NCBI GenBank assembly: GCA_002706765.1 | Contig: PAJV01000011.1 | Location: forward strand, 12,534 to 46,520 | Length of the DNA: 33,987 bases | Direction of reading: 5' to 3' | Origin: Gimesia sp. | Lineage (GTDB): Bacteria > Planctomycetota > Planctomycetia > Planctomycetales > Planctomycetaceae | Shown here: piece after piece, positions 7,905-17,870 of the stretch | Position numbering within the stretch: the stretch's first letter is position 1 | Layout of the letters: each line of letters begins with the position of its first letter | The notes under the pieces: model-generated | The model's database searches: none | The model's input: the letters and a program-made list of their open reading frames with translations, nothing else | Told to the model about the DNA's origin: nothing | Made by a program: the position numbers and the translations under genes

Positions 7905-9710
7905 ATGAAAACTGTGTTGACGCTGATGGCCTGCCTGGTGTTTCCTGCTGCATTGATTGCCGCGGACGATGTGATTTATCAAACTGGATTTGAAGCAGAT
8001 CAGGTGGGAACCGTTCCGGAGGGCTGGTCTGTTTTTCTGTCAGGCACTTCTCCCGATGTAAAAGTAGTTGCGCAGGGAGCAGGGGCATCGAAGCAGGCTC
8101 TCAAAAGCGTGCGTTCTACATCAGGTCGTCTGACTGCGATCACTCAGCGGTTTTCTCAGCCACAACAGAGACTGTTGATTGAACTGTCTTTTGCATTTTC
8201 ACCCGGTGCGGGTCGCTCTCTGAATCTATGGTCTTTCGAACCGGAGGGGACTGATGCCAGCCAGCTGAATCTCTGTATTCAAAATGGCAAATTGCAGCAG
8301 TATGATGGTCGTACCCGTGCCTGGCGATTGATCTCAAGTGACGTCGAACCTTCAAAGGATCCGGCGGATCCGATCTGGCATCGCCTGCGGATCCTGGTTG
8401 ATGCAAAGCAGACGGGCATTGATTTCTGGTTATCGAAACCGGGAGAACTCAAGCTGCCAGGATCTCCAACGGGAACTCTGCACGCTTACAGGACTGATCT
8501 GCAACTGTCAGGGCTGGCGCTGGTTTCGGGTACACGACTGGCGCAGGATGCCTGGTATCTGATTGATGATCTGGTGATCCAGGGAGGGACTCAACTGCCA
8601 GATCCGGGAAAAGTGGATCCACTGCCGGAACCGGTTATTCTCTGGACGGGACCGCCAATTCCCGCTGATCTCGCAGAGATTCCCACAGTGCCGGGTATGA
8701 CGCACCAGACAATTCATCGCGCCGAGAAGGACGGCTATAAATTTCTGCATGGTGCGGCCATCATTGCTCATCAGGGGGTTTTGTATGCGAACTGGGCTAA
8801 CAGTCCGGAACATGAAAATGGGCCGCATGAAACACTGCAGGGCCGTCGTTCTGAAGATGGCGGGAAGACCTGGTCGGAACTGGAAGTGATCGGACCCGGT
8901 TTCGAGGGGTCCGAGCGGCACAGTCATGGCGTGCTGTTGAAGCATCAGGGGAGATTATGGACGATCGGCAGTCGATTTGGAGTGGGTAAACCGGCAAAGC
9001 GTTTTCCCGGCCTCAAGGGAGAAGCATTCGTGCTGAATGAGGAAACGGATCGGTGGGAATCAAAGGGCATCGTGATGCAGAACTGCTGGCCTTACGATGA
9101 ACCGGTTCGCATGCCCGATGGGAATCTGATTACCGGCGGACAGGATCAGGATGGCCTGCCTGTCGTCGCCATCAGTCATGGCAATGATCTGCTGCATTGG
9201 GATACGGTTCAGATTCCGTATCCTCCCGAGCTGTCTCCCTCTTTTGCGGAGACGACGGTGGGCCTCGACGGGAAGAATGTTCGCGCGGTGATTCGTGGCG
9301 GCGGGGGAACGGCCTGGATTTCTGTCAGTCAGGATAACGGTCGCAGCTGGTCTCAGGCCCGACCCGCAAATCTGCCGATGCCGCGCGCCAAGGCGTATCT
9401 GGGGACACTTAGCACGGGACAGCAGTACCTGGTTTCCAATCTGAAAAACCGGGATACGCTGGTGATCTCTGTCAGTCAGCTTGGCGAATCTGCATTCAGT
9501 CGGATGTGGACGATTCGACATGGGAAATCGGTGCCTCCCCGCTTTTCCGGTTTCGCGAAAAGCAAGCAATGGTCATATCCCTATGCCCATGAACATGACG
9601 GCAAGCTCTACGTGGTGTACTCGATCGGGAAGGAAGATTGTGGCTTGTCGATACTGCCGGTGAAGTCACTGAAACCGGGCTCTCCTGCAGCAGGCAACGT
9701 CGTGAAGTAA
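7905..9710 (+). CDS. Exported sialidase-like (BNR repeat) protein with N-terminal jelly-roll-like domain
   Basis: The 601-residue protein has a signal peptide (1-20, cleavage ALIAA-DD). Residues about 22-230 look like a beta-sandwich of the concanavalin A/LamG type. A Pro-rich linker leads to a beta-propeller (about 258-590) with two clear Asp boxes, SEDGGKTW (316-323) and SQDNGRSW (475-482). This is the sialidase/neuraminidase superfamily fold, but I could not place the catalytic Arg triad, so exo-sialidase activity is not established. A glycan-binding or other glycosidase role is possible. AAAGG lies 7 nt before the ATG. It follows the sulfatase and dehydrogenase genes in the same direction, which suits breakdown of sulfated or complex glycans. 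Confidence 0.75.
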   Translation: MKTVLTLMACLVFPAALIAADDVIYQTGFEADQVGTVPEGWSVFLSGTSPDVKVVAQGAGASKQALKSVRSTSGRLTAITQRFSQPQQRLLIELSFAFSPGAGRSLNLWSFEPEGTDASQLNLCIQNGKLQQYDGRTRAWRLISSDVEPSKDPADPIWHRLRILVDAKQTGIDFWLSKPGELKLPGSPTGTLHAYRTDLQLSGLALVSGTRLAQDAWYLIDDLVIQGGTQLPDPGKVDPLPEPVILWTGPPIPADLAEIPTVPGMTHQTIHRAEKDGYKFLHGAAIIAHQGVLYANWANSPEHENGPHETLQGRRSEDGGKTWSELEVIGPGFEGSERHSHGVLLKHQGRLWTIGSRFGVGKPAKRFPGLKGEAFVLNEETDRWESKGIVMQNCWPYDEPVRMPDGNLITGGQDQDGLPVVAISHGNDLLHWDTVQIPYPPELSPSFAETTVGLDGKNVRAVIRGGGGTAWISVSQDNGRSWSQARPANLPMPRAKAYLGTLSTGQQYLVSNLKNRDTLVISVSQLGESAFSRMWTIRHGKSVPPRFSGFAKSKQWSYPYAHEHDGKLYVVYSIGKEDCGLSILPVKSLKPGSPAAGNVVK

Positions 9711-9945
9711 CCTCTGTCTCAGTAATGCCTGCAGCGCCTGCTTGACTTAACCTGATCTTAATCAGAAGTCGCTTCCTGGAATGTGGTGCCGGGGAATTTC
9801 AGGATTCTTCTCAAACCGCTGGTTGTCAAATCGGCTCGTTACTCTAAGGTATTAATAGACTGGAAACTGTAGTGGCCACTCATGTTTCTCATAAGTAACT
9901 CAGAAATCGAGTCAATTGTATCAAATCACTCAAGGAGTCTGTTTG

Positions 9946-11127
9946 ATGAATCGCTTACTAAAGCAGTCAGCGGCTGTGGCCACCGCCTTTGCTGTCACAT
10001 TATCAGCCACGTTAATACAAGCCGCCGAAAAGAAAGATATTGTCGAAACTGCTGTCGAAGCAGGATCCTTTAAAACGCTGGCCGCCGCCCTGGGAGCAGC
10101 CGATCTGGTCGGCGCATTACAAGGGGAGGGGCCAATTACAGTACTTGCTCCGACCGATGCCGCGTTCAGCAAGTTACCTGCGGGCACTGTCGAAACTTTA
10201 TTGAAGCCTGAGAATAAAGATCAGCTGATCGCCATTCTGAAATACCACGTGATTTCAGGAGAGGTACCAGCCAGTCAGGTGGTAAAGTTGAAAGGAGCTA
10301 AAACTCTGAATGGCCAGCGTGTGGACATCACAGCTGCAGATGGTCAGGTCAAGGTCGATGGTGCAACCGTCGAAGCGACCGATATCATGTGTTCCAACGG
10401 GATCATTCACGTTATTGATTCAGTGATTCTTCCCAGCGATAAAAACATCGTCACTACCGCAGCCGAAGCAGAGAAATTCAATACTCTCATTGCGGCAGCC
10501 AAGGCTGCTGGACTTGCCGGCGTGCTGTCTGAGCAAGGGCCTTTCACCGTGTTCGCACCTACCGATGAAGCATTCGCGAAGCTCCCGGAAGGAACAGTTG
10601 CATCACTGTTGAAGCCGGAAAACAAAGACAAGCTGGCAGCGATCTTAAAATATCATGTCGTTGCGGGACGTGTTTATTCCGAAGATGCTTTAAAAGCAGG
10701 GAAAGCTAAAACTCTGCAGGGCAAACCAGTGAAAATTAAAGTGGTGGATGGGGTTGCGAAAGTCAATAACGCCAAACTTCTCGTAACTGATCTGGATGCA
10801 TCCAACGGCGTGATTCATGTGATTGATACTGTGATCATGCCTCCCGACGATAAGAAGTACAGCGCTACGGAAGCCCGCGAGAAAATCCGACAGGCAGTAG
10901 CACAGGGAGCAAACCTGTATAACTGTGGTGATTATCATGCGACTACAAAGCTGTATCAGAAAACGATGCAGGATGTACTCCAGGGGGCAGACAGCATGCC
11001 TGCTACCATTCGCATGAATATGAAACATGCGTTGAGCGAGTCGCAGCAGATGAACTGTGTCTCACAACAGGCATGGCGATTGAGAAATGCCCTGGATCAT
11101 GCTTATACAGAAATGTCTTCACTTTAA
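9946..11127 (+). CDS. Exported double fasciclin (FAS1) domain protein
   Basis: The 393-residue protein has a signal peptide (about 1-27, cleavage near IQA-AEK) and two FAS1 domains (about 27-160 and 165-300). Both carry the family motifs: [14 protein letters not shown] with YHVISGEV, and [18 protein letters not shown] with YHVVAGRV. An extra C-terminal helical region of about 85 residues, with two Cys, has no known match. FAS1 proteins usually mediate adhesion outside the membrane. The start at 9946 is preferred over an upstream in-frame TTG at 9916 because AAGGAG sits 8 nt before it and the signal peptide begins there. It ends just before a strong terminator and is probably its own unit. Confidence 0.9.
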   Translation: MNRLLKQSAAVATAFAVTLSATLIQAAEKKDIVETAVEAGSFKTLAAALGAADLVGALQGEGPITVLAPTDAAFSKLPAGTVETLLKPENKDQLIAILKYHVISGEVPASQVVKLKGAKTLNGQRVDITAADGQVKVDGATVEATDIMCSNGIIHVIDSVILPSDKNIVTTAAEAEKFNTLIAAAKAAGLAGVLSEQGPFTVFAPTDEAFAKLPEGTVASLLKPENKDKLAAILKYHVVAGRVYSEDALKAGKAKTLQGKPVKIKVVDGVAKVNNAKLLVTDLDASNGVIHVIDTVIMPPDDKKYSATEAREKIRQAVAQGANLYNCGDYHATTKLYQKTMQDVLQGADSMPATIRMNMKHALSESQQMNCVSQQAWRLRNALDHAYTEMSSL

Positions 11128-11164
11128 TTCTATATTTTGTGTTCACGTAGTTTGAAACCTGGGG

Positions 11165-11206
11165 CTCCCGCAGTCACTTCGAGTATGGTGGCTGCGGGAG
11201 TTCTTT
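11165..11206 (+). terminator. Rho-independent terminator
   Basis: CTCCCGCAGTCAC (11165-11177) pairs with GTGGCTGCGGGAG (11188-11200), a 13-bp stem with one G-T pair and a 10-nt loop, followed by TTCTTTTT. It ends the FAS1 gene and lies directly against the stop codon of the convergent GntR gene, so the stem may also limit leftward transcription. Confidence 0.85.
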
Positions 11207-11207
11207 T

Positions 11208-11828
11208 TCAATCGATATTGGAAATCAGAGCCTGCATTGATGGTTCCAGTTTGCCTGTGCGAAACATGGCGACAATCGCGACATGTTCATAATAGACTTT
11301 CATCGGATCATTGGGCTTCTGGAATCCTGCAAGGAAGTGCCTGCGCAGGCGAGAGACGAGTGTGACCCAGATCGACATCAGACCCTGCTCAGGAGATTTC
11401 ATCACAATCGATTGATGGAACTTGATATCGAGTTCGGTGAGTTGTGCATAGTCTCGGGTTTCGCAGGCGGTTCTCATTTCTTCGAGAAGGGTTTCCCATT
11501 CCTGAAAGTCCGCTTCAGATAATTCTGCGAAGATGGACTTGAGTGCAAACGATTCCACGGTCTGCCGGAGTGGAATCACCAGTTCCTGCATGGATTCCGA
11601 AGACGCAGGCGCCACGCGCATGCCGCAGTTGGGCTTGGATTCTACCATTCCTTCATGAGCCAGTTGCTTGAGTGCCTCGCGAATGGGGGCGCGGCTCACC
11701 TGGAACCGCTCTGCTAAACTGACTTCTCTTAAAGGCATGCCTTCTTCCAGGCGTCCCGTGATGATCTCCATCCGTAATTGCTCGACGATGTCCTGGCTCT
11801 GGTTCGCGGTTGACTCGATCTGGGGCAT
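11208..11828 (-). CDS. GntR-family regulator, FadR/FCD type
   Basis: The 206-residue protein has a winged helix-turn-helix (about 12-72) with the GntR signature EVSLAERFQVSRAPIREAL and GMVESKPNCGMRV as the wing. An all-helical FCD effector domain follows (about 80-200) with the Asp and His of LDIKFHQ and the later His of YYEHV expected to bind a metal and an acidic effector. FCD regulators usually respond to organic acids or sugar acids and repress nearby genes. Divergence from the large deacetylase/dehydrogenase gene suggests it controls that gene. Two ATTG-N4-CAAT sites in the shared region are candidate operators. AGGT lies about 6 nt before the ATG. Confidence 0.88.
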   Translation of the reverse strand: MPQIESTANQSQDIVEQLRMEIITGRLEEGMPLREVSLAERFQVSRAPIREALKQLAHEGMVESKPNCGMRVAPASSESMQELVIPLRQTVESFALKSIFAELSEADFQEWETLLEEMRTACETRDYAQLTELDIKFHQSIVMKSPEQGLMSIWVTLVSRLRRHFLAGFQKPNDPMKVYYEHVAIVAMFRTGKLEPSMQALISNID

Positions 11829-11896
11829 GGTGGTACCTGGTTCATTTCAGACGGGGTGATGCTCTGATATCAGTAGGAGTTCCCTATTCTGTTTAA

Positions 11897-12052
11897 TTGT
11901 GAACAATATTGCAATTCTGATGGAGCACATTCGATACCAGCCATTCTCATGAAATGATATGAAAACAGGTTCTAATTGTGCATGTGGTTGGTTTTCTGTC
12001 AAATTGGCGGGATTTCTGGGAAAATATCGATGTGAGGTAAATTGTATGCAAT
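11897..12052. promoter_or_regulatory. Candidate GntR operators: two ATTG-N4-CAAT sites
   Basis: ATTGTGAACAAT (11897-11908, arms ATTGT/ACAAT) and ATTGTATGCAAT (12041-12052) share ATTGT-N3-CAAT, and are 144 bp apart in the space between divergent genes. Another perfect palindrome, ATTGCAAT (11909-11916), abuts the first. Their size and symmetry fit dimeric GntR/FCD regulators. The rest of 11829-12181 shows no clear sigma-70 promoter. Confidence 0.45.
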
Positions 12053-12181
12053 ATTCTGGTGGATTGGTTGACATGCCGTAATGAGACAGCCAGACTCAAA
12101 GGAAGAGTGTTTTCGGAAAACTCATCGGAAACCAGGTTCATAACTCAGTCTGGCAATCTACTACATACCGGAGAATTGCAG

Positions 12182-15100
12182 ATGCTTCTGTCAGTCACAG
12201 ATGTTTTTCAATCCGCCTGTTCGAACCGGAATCGAATTCGGAGACTCGCGATTCTGATATTGAACTGTCTGTTTTTTCTTCCTTACTCGCTGCGGGCAGC
12301 AGAGAAAACCGTCGAAACCGGTAATCGGCTGGTTTACCTGGATCAGGATGATCCCTATTACGTTTCGCGGGATTTTCCCAGGCTGACAACACCCCAGTGG
12401 TATGGAGATCCCACTGTCAAAGCGGTCTGTGTACTCGCCATTGATGACATGCGGGATATTCAGAAATACGAAACCTATCTGCGGCCGATTCTGGAGCGAC
12501 TCAAAGAAATCAACGGGAACGCGGGTGTCAGTATCATGACCTGCCGAGTTGATCCAGCTGATCCCCATCTGCAGAAATGGATACAGGAAGGGGTCAGCAT
12601 TGAAGTGCACACTTATGATCATCCCTGTCCACTCTTAAAAGATCGCGATTTTGAGAAAGCCAAAGGGACGGTGGATCGCTGTGTTGATCTGTTGAACGAG
12701 ATCCCAGGTAGCCGACCAGTTGCCTATCGCATGCCCTGTTGTGATTCGCTCAATACCGTCAGTCCCCGTTTTTTTACCGAGATCTTCAACAGTCGGTCTC
12801 CCCAGGGAAACTTTCTGCAGATTGACACTTCGGTTTTTCAGGTCTTCACAGACAAAGATCCGAAAATTCCGAAGGAGTATGTTGTCGATCCGGATGGACA
12901 GGGGCGGATTGAAAAGTATGTGCCCGTCGATCGGGGTTTTGTGAATACGATTTTTGACTATCCCTATCCGTACCCCATTTCGCGACTGTGCTGGGAGTTC
13001 TCCTGTGTGACTCCCAGTGACTGGTCTGCCCAGCATCGCCAGAAGCCGATGAACCCGCTGACGGTGCGTGACTGGACCGCCGTACTCGATGCGACTGTTG
13101 TCAAGCAGGGAACGTTCAATCTGGTCTTCCATCCGCATGGCTGGATCAGTAACGAGCAGGTCATCAAATTGATCGATCACGCGACCGAGAAACATGGAGC
13201 CGCGGTGCAGTTTCTCTCGTTTCGTGAAGTCCTCGACCGCATGAACCAGCACCTGCTGGCCGGACAGCCCCTGCGAAATCAGCAGGGGGCTGACAATGGC
13301 GTGAGACTGCTGGACTTGAACGGCGACGGTTTTATGGATGTCGTGATCGGTAATCAGAGTGTGCAGAAAACCCGCATCTGGAATCCGGATCAGGAAAACT
13401 GGGAGGAAAGTGCATTTCCGACACAACTGGTCTCAAAGCCTGCTGCGAACGGAACCCAGTCCATTCGCAGTCGCTTTGGAATTATGAATGACCAGGTGGT
13501 GCTGTTCACGCTGACTCCTGAGGAATCCAGCGCCTGGCGTTATGACGGCAAAAACTGGATCGAAGACAGTTCGCTTCTGGCCGGTTTACCTGCGGGCGAC
13601 GAATCTCTGTTCATTCTCAATTCGGGTATCGATCAGGGGCTCCGCCTGCGCGATTTGAACCACGATGGTCGATGCGAACTGATCATCTCAAATCCAGATC
13701 GGCAGGCTGTTTATATGTGGTCCGAGCAGAATTCAGAATGGCAGCAGCTTTCCTGGTCCCTTCCCGCAGATGCTCTGATCGTCGATGCGAAAGGTCGTGA
13801 CGCCGGCCTGCGGTTTGTCGATATCAATGAAGATGGTTTGGATGACGCTCTGTTTTCCAATGAAAGTCGCTATTCGCTGCATCTGTTTAAATCACTTGAG
13901 GAAGGCTGGAAGACGCTGTTTGAAAAGCAGAGAATGGGGGCCGGCGAAGTCCCCGCCATTTCCCGTAATGGCACGAATAATGGCGCCTGGTTTCATTCAA
14001 AACATCTCTGGGTTCAAAATGAAGACACAGTCAAACTGAAACATCTCGTCGCCGGTAAATCGTTTGCAGAACTGATGGAGTTACAGGGACCGCAACCCAA
14101 ATCTCCTTCGGCGGCGCTGGAAAGCATTCAAGTCAAACCGGGATTTCATGTGGAGCTGGTTGCCGCCGAACCTCTGGTGCAGGACCCGGTTGCCTTCGAC
14201 TGGGGACCAGATGGGAAACTCTGGGTAACAGAGATGGCTGACTATCCATTGGGGGTGGATGAGTCCGGAAAATTCGCCGGACGGGTTCGCTATCTGGAAG
14301 ACACCGACGGTGATGGTACGTATGACAAATCGACTTTGTTTTTAGAGGGACTGGGATATCCTACCGGTGTCATGTCCTGGCGCAACGGGGTGATTGTGAC
14401 GACGGCCCCGGAAGTGTTTTATGCGGAAGATACCGACGGAGACGGCAAAGCGGATCTGCGCGAATCGCTGTATACCGGCTTTGGAGAAGGGAACCAGCAG
14501 CATCGTGTCAATGGCCTGCGCTGGGGACTGGATAACTGGATTTATCTGGCCAATGGTGATTCCGGCGGTGATCTGCTCTCGGTCAAAACGGGAGAGAAAC
14601 TGACATTGGGGCGTCGGGATTTACGCGTCAGACCGGAGAGCGGCCTGATGGACCCGCAGTCGGGACAGACTCAGTTTGGTCGGGAACGCGATGACTGGGG
14701 CAACTGGTTCGGCAGCAACAACAGTAATCCTGCGTTTCATTATGCACTGACAGATCACTATCTCCGACGGAATCAAAGTCTCATTGCCCCCGATGCGAAA
14801 GTCCAGATTTCCAACCGGCCAGGTGCAGCGACTATATTTCCTGTCAGTCGGACTCAGGAACGCTTTAATGATTATAATAAAGTCAATCGCATCACCTCGG
14901 CATGTGGACTCTGTTTTTATCGGGATGAAATACTGGGCCCCGAAATCGTCGGCAATTCGTTTATCTGCGAACCGGTTCATAATCTGGTGCATCGGGAAAT
15001 TGTCACTCCCCAAGGGACCACTTTCACCAGCCGGCGGGCAGAGAATGAGCAGGATTCGGAGTTCATGTCTTCGACGGATAACTGGTTTCGCCCCACAATG

Positions 15101-17377
15101 GTACGCACTGGCCCTGACGGGGCACTCTGGGTGGCAGACATGTATCGCCATGTGATTGAGCACCCCCAGTGGATTCCACAGGAAATGCAGGAAAAGCTGG
15201 ATCTGCGTGCCGGGAAAGAGCAGGGGAGAATCTATCGAATCGTAAAAGATGAGACTCCGTTACGTTCAGTTCCCCGCCTGGATCAGTTGTCAGATTTCGA
15301 ACTGGTACAGGTGCTGGAGAGTCCCAACGGGACGCAGCGCGACATGGCCCATCAATGGCTCGTCAGTCGGAAGCAGAATGCGGCAGCACCAGATTTGAAG
15401 AGGATGGTATTCAACGGCAAAGCAGCGACGGCCCGGATGCATGCACTGTGTGTGCTGGATGGTTTAGGTGAAGTGACCGCGGAAGAAGTGCTCGCTGCTT
15501 TATCGGACTCACATCCGGGGGTACGCCGCCATGCGATTCGAATTGGGGAAGCTTTCGTCAATGAGACTCCCGAGATAGGATCGAAGTTGCTCAGCATGGT
15601 GAATGATCCGGATGCCCAGGTTCAAATGCAGCTAGCTTATTCTCTGGGAGAATGGAATTCACCGGAAGCGGGAGTTGCTCTGGCACAACTGGCGCTACAG
15701 CATGACCGGGATGCTTACCTGCGGACAGCGGTCTTGAGTTCGGTTGGAGCCCATCTGGATTCCTTCACCATCGCGCTCTTTCAAGAACTGAATGGCAAAC
15801 AGCCTCCCGCAGAGAGCTTTAATGCTCTTGTGGCGATGGCGGTTGCGGAGAATAATCAGGAGACGCTGAAGTATATTTATGATGTCGCCGCCAAGCGGAC
15901 TGCCGGGAAATCCTTTGAGCCGTGGCAGTTCCAGGCCATCTCTACTCTGCTGCAATCGCTGGGACGTCGCAATCTGTCTCTGCCTCAATTTTATCAGAAA
16001 TCCAGTCCACAATTGCAGCAGACACTCGATCAAATCAAACCGCTGTTCGCAGCAGCGCGCACTCTCGCTGCAGATGAATCTGCTTCAGTGCAACAGCGTC
16101 AACGGGTAGTCCCGATGCTGGGGCGTGGATTTGCGCATCGCGATGAAGATTTGGAACTGCTGTCCGATCTGCTTTCTCCCCGGAACTCACGGGAACTTCA
16201 GAGCGCCGCGGTTGTCGCGCTGACGCAATTCGGGAATCAGCAAACGCCGGAGATTCTGCTGAGCCGCTGGAAAAGCTTTGGTCCCGTGTTACGCACCGAT
16301 GTCTTGAATGCCCTGTTGAGTCGCAGTGCCTGGAGCCAGTCCGTGTTAACCGCACTCGAACAGAAAACAATACTTCCTGCCGAGATCGATGCATCGAGTC
16401 GTCAACTCCTGTTAAGCAGCAAAGACAATCAGGTCCGTAAACAGGCAGAACAGCTGCTGGCTTCCTCACTGAACTCGGATCGCGTGAAGGTTGTGGAAGA
16501 GTATTCAAAAGTGCTGGAGCTCAAAGGAAATGCCGAGGCGGGACATCAGATATTTGTCAAACGTTGTTCGGTCTGTCATCAACTGAATCAGGAAGGCAAG
16601 CCTATCGGCCCGGATTTGTCGGCATTGACTGATAAGTCTCAGCGCGCGTTGATCACCGCGATTCTGGATCCGAACCGGGCGATAGAAAATAAATATGTGA
16701 GCTATCTGGCGGTCACCGTCAACGGGCTGACATTTAATGGGTTGCTGGCAGGAGAAAGCGGGGAGAGTATTACGCTGATTCAGAATGATGGCAAAACAAA
16801 AACGCTGTTGCGTCATGATCTGGAGGAACTGCTCAGTACTGGAAAATCACTGATGCCGGAAGGATTGGAAAAAGACATGACTCTGCAGGATCTGGCTGAT
16901 GTGATTGCCTATCTGAATGCCACGGAATTACCCCGCAAGACGTTTAAGGGCAACGAACCGGCTGTAGTGGAAGCGGAAGCACTGAGGGGAGACTACTTTT
17001 TAACACCACAACTGGCTGAGATTTATGGGCAAACTTTGAAGTACGAAAACAAGTACAAAAATCTGGGATACTGGCAGAGTGAAAATGACCGGGCCGTGTG
17101 GACAATGGATGTGCCGAAGTCCGGCAAATATGATGTCTACCTGGAATATGCCTGCCCCCAGGGAGTCGCTGGCAATCTGATGCAGATGGAAGTCGCAGAT
17201 CAGCGATTGACCTGGACTGTAACCGCCACGGGCAGTTGGGACATTTATCAAAGCCGTAAACTCGGGACGATTGATATTCCCAGTGGTAAGACACGACTGA
17301 CGGTTCGCAGTGATGGTAAAATCAACCAGGCGCTGCTGGACCTGAAGACGGTTCGTCTGCGGGTTGCCAGTCAATAA
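12182..17377 (+). CDS. Giant exported fusion: NodB-like deacetylase, FG-GAP, PVC dehydrogenase, HEAT, cytochrome c, CBM-like
   Basis: The 1731-residue protein has a signal peptide (about 1-40, cleavage near RAA-EK). Residues 55-355 resemble polysaccharide deacetylases: Asp88-Asp89 in AIDDM, His143 and His147 in HTYDH (metal site), RMPC, and a late FHPHGW. Three FG-GAP-like repeats with DLNGDG, DLNHDG and DINEDG follow near 377, 492 and 545. About 645-1090 is a PVC dehydrogenase propeller, about 1100-1440 HEAT repeats, then a heme domain with CSVCH (Cys1462, Cys1465, His1466). The last ~140 residues form a beta-rich carbohydrate-binding-like domain. It may remove acetyl groups and oxidise a glycan product. 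The start at 12182 is chosen over an upstream GTG (12059) because GGAG lies 8 nt before it and the signal peptide follows. Confidence 0.88.
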   Translation: MLLSVTDVFQSACSNRNRIRRLAILILNCLFFLPYSLRAAEKTVETGNRLVYLDQDDPYYVSRDFPRLTTPQWYGDPTVKAVCVLAIDDMRDIQKYETYLRPILERLKEINGNAGVSIMTCRVDPADPHLQKWIQEGVSIEVHTYDHPCPLLKDRDFEKAKGTVDRCVDLLNEIPGSRPVAYRMPCCDSLNTVSPRFFTEIFNSRSPQGNFLQIDTSVFQVFTDKDPKIPKEYVVDPDGQGRIEKYVPVDRGFVNTIFDYPYPYPISRLCWEFSCVTPSDWSAQHRQKPMNPLTVRDWTAVLDATVVKQGTFNLVFHPHGWISNEQVIKLIDHATEKHGAAVQFLSFREVLDRMNQHLLAGQPLRNQQGADNGVRLLDLNGDGFMDVVIGNQSVQKTRIWNPDQENWEESAFPTQLVSKPAANGTQSIRSRFGIMNDQVVLFTLTPEESSAWRYDGKNWIEDSSLLAGLPAGDESLFILNSGIDQGLRLRDLNHDGRCELIISNPDRQAVYMWSEQNSEWQQLSWSLPADALIVDAKGRDAGLRFVDINEDGLDDALFSNESRYSLHLFKSLEEGWKTLFEKQRMGAGEVPAISRNGTNNGAWFHSKHLWVQNEDTVKLKHLVAGKSFAELMELQGPQPKSPSAALESIQVKPGFHVELVAAEPLVQDPVAFDWGPDGKLWVTEMADYPLGVDESGKFAGRVRYLEDTDGDGTYDKSTLFLEGLGYPTGVMSWRNGVIVTTAPEVFYAEDTDGDGKADLRESLYTGFGEGNQQHRVNGLRWGLDNWIYLANGDSGGDLLSVKTGEKLTLGRRDLRVRPESGLMDPQSGQTQFGRERDDWGNWFGSNNSNPAFHYALTDHYLRRNQSLIAPDAKVQISNRPGAATIFPVSRTQERFNDYNKVNRITSACGLCFYRDEILGPEIVGNSFICEPVHNLVHREIVTPQGTTFTSRRAENEQDSEFMSSTDNWFRPTMVRTGPDGALWVADMYRHVIEHPQWIPQEMQEKLDLRAGKEQGRIYRIVKDETPLRSVPRLDQLSDFELVQVLESPNGTQRDMAHQWLVSRKQNAAAPDLKRMVFNGKAATARMHALCVLDGLGEVTAEEVLAALSDSHPGVRRHAIRIGEAFVNETPEIGSKLLSMVNDPDAQVQMQLAYSLGEWNSPEAGVALAQLALQHDRDAYLRTAVLSSVGAHLDSFTIALFQELNGKQPPAESFNALVAMAVAENNQETLKYIYDVAAKRTAGKSFEPWQFQAISTLLQSLGRRNLSLPQFYQKSSPQLQQTLDQIKPLFAAARTLAADESASVQQRQRVVPMLGRGFAHRDEDLELLSDLLSPRNSRELQSAAVVALTQFGNQQTPEILLSRWKSFGPVLRTDVLNALLSRSAWSQSVLTALEQKTILPAEIDASSRQLLLSSKDNQVRKQAEQLLASSLNSDRVKVVEEYSKVLELKGNAEAGHQIFVKRCSVCHQLNQEGKPIGPDLSALTDKSQRALITAILDPNRAIENKYVSYLAVTVNGLTFNGLLAGESGESITLIQNDGKTKTLLRHDLEELLSTGKSLMPEGLEKDMTLQDLADVIAYLNATELPRKTFKGNEPAVVEAEALRGDYFLTPQLAEIYGQTLKYENKYKNLGYWQSENDRAVWTMDVPKSGKYDVYLEYACPQGVAGNLMQMEVADQRLTWTVTATGSWDIYQSRKLGTIDIPSGKTRLTVRSDGKINQALLDLKTVRLRVASQ

Positions 17378-17870
17378 AGATTGACTGATGTTTCTCAAGA
17401 AGCATGACTGCCTTGAAGCGAAAGAAACTGGCTCGAAGTACAACTCGAATCGAATCTTTTATGCCAGTTATTCTGATTCTACAGTCTCCGAGATCCCTGT
17501 TTCCGGTACAGGAAAAACTCTGCTCGTTCTGAAAATAATCGACGAAAAACAGGTGTCAACTCCAACGTTCTGCCGTTATTGGATGTAGATAAGTGGAACG
17601 AGTGGGTACATTCCCTGTTCTTATTGAATTTTCATGAATATTCTGGCGAGTTTAAAAAAAAACGATTGCGTAAATTATTTTATGAACGATGATTTTGTAT
17701 ATCTCTAAAAGTCTCATTTCAATTTCGACGTCATTACGATATGTTCAAGAGAGCACTGGGCGTTGAGATCAATAAGTATTTCACTAAATTTAAAGCTGCC
17801 TGGCTGGAATCCTGCATTCCGGGGCTGAAATACTACCCGATTGAGACGATCGAATTCTGGAAACTGACCC
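17378..17870. other. Intergenic region, no gene seen
   Basis: The region is AT-richer than its surroundings. It holds a short open frame (17388-17588, 66 codons) without a ribosome site or recognisable fold, an imperfect palindrome (ATGTTTCT/AGAAGCAT) just after the large gene, and a small GGAAT/ATTCC repeat near 17807-17820. It presumably carries the promoter of the kinase gene, but no clear -35/-10 pair stands out. Confidence 0.5.

Noticed and set aside
12635-13426. 263-codon leftward frame inside the giant gene
   Set aside because: It is antisense to the deacetylase region, whose motifs (AIDD, HTYDH) prove the rightward reading.
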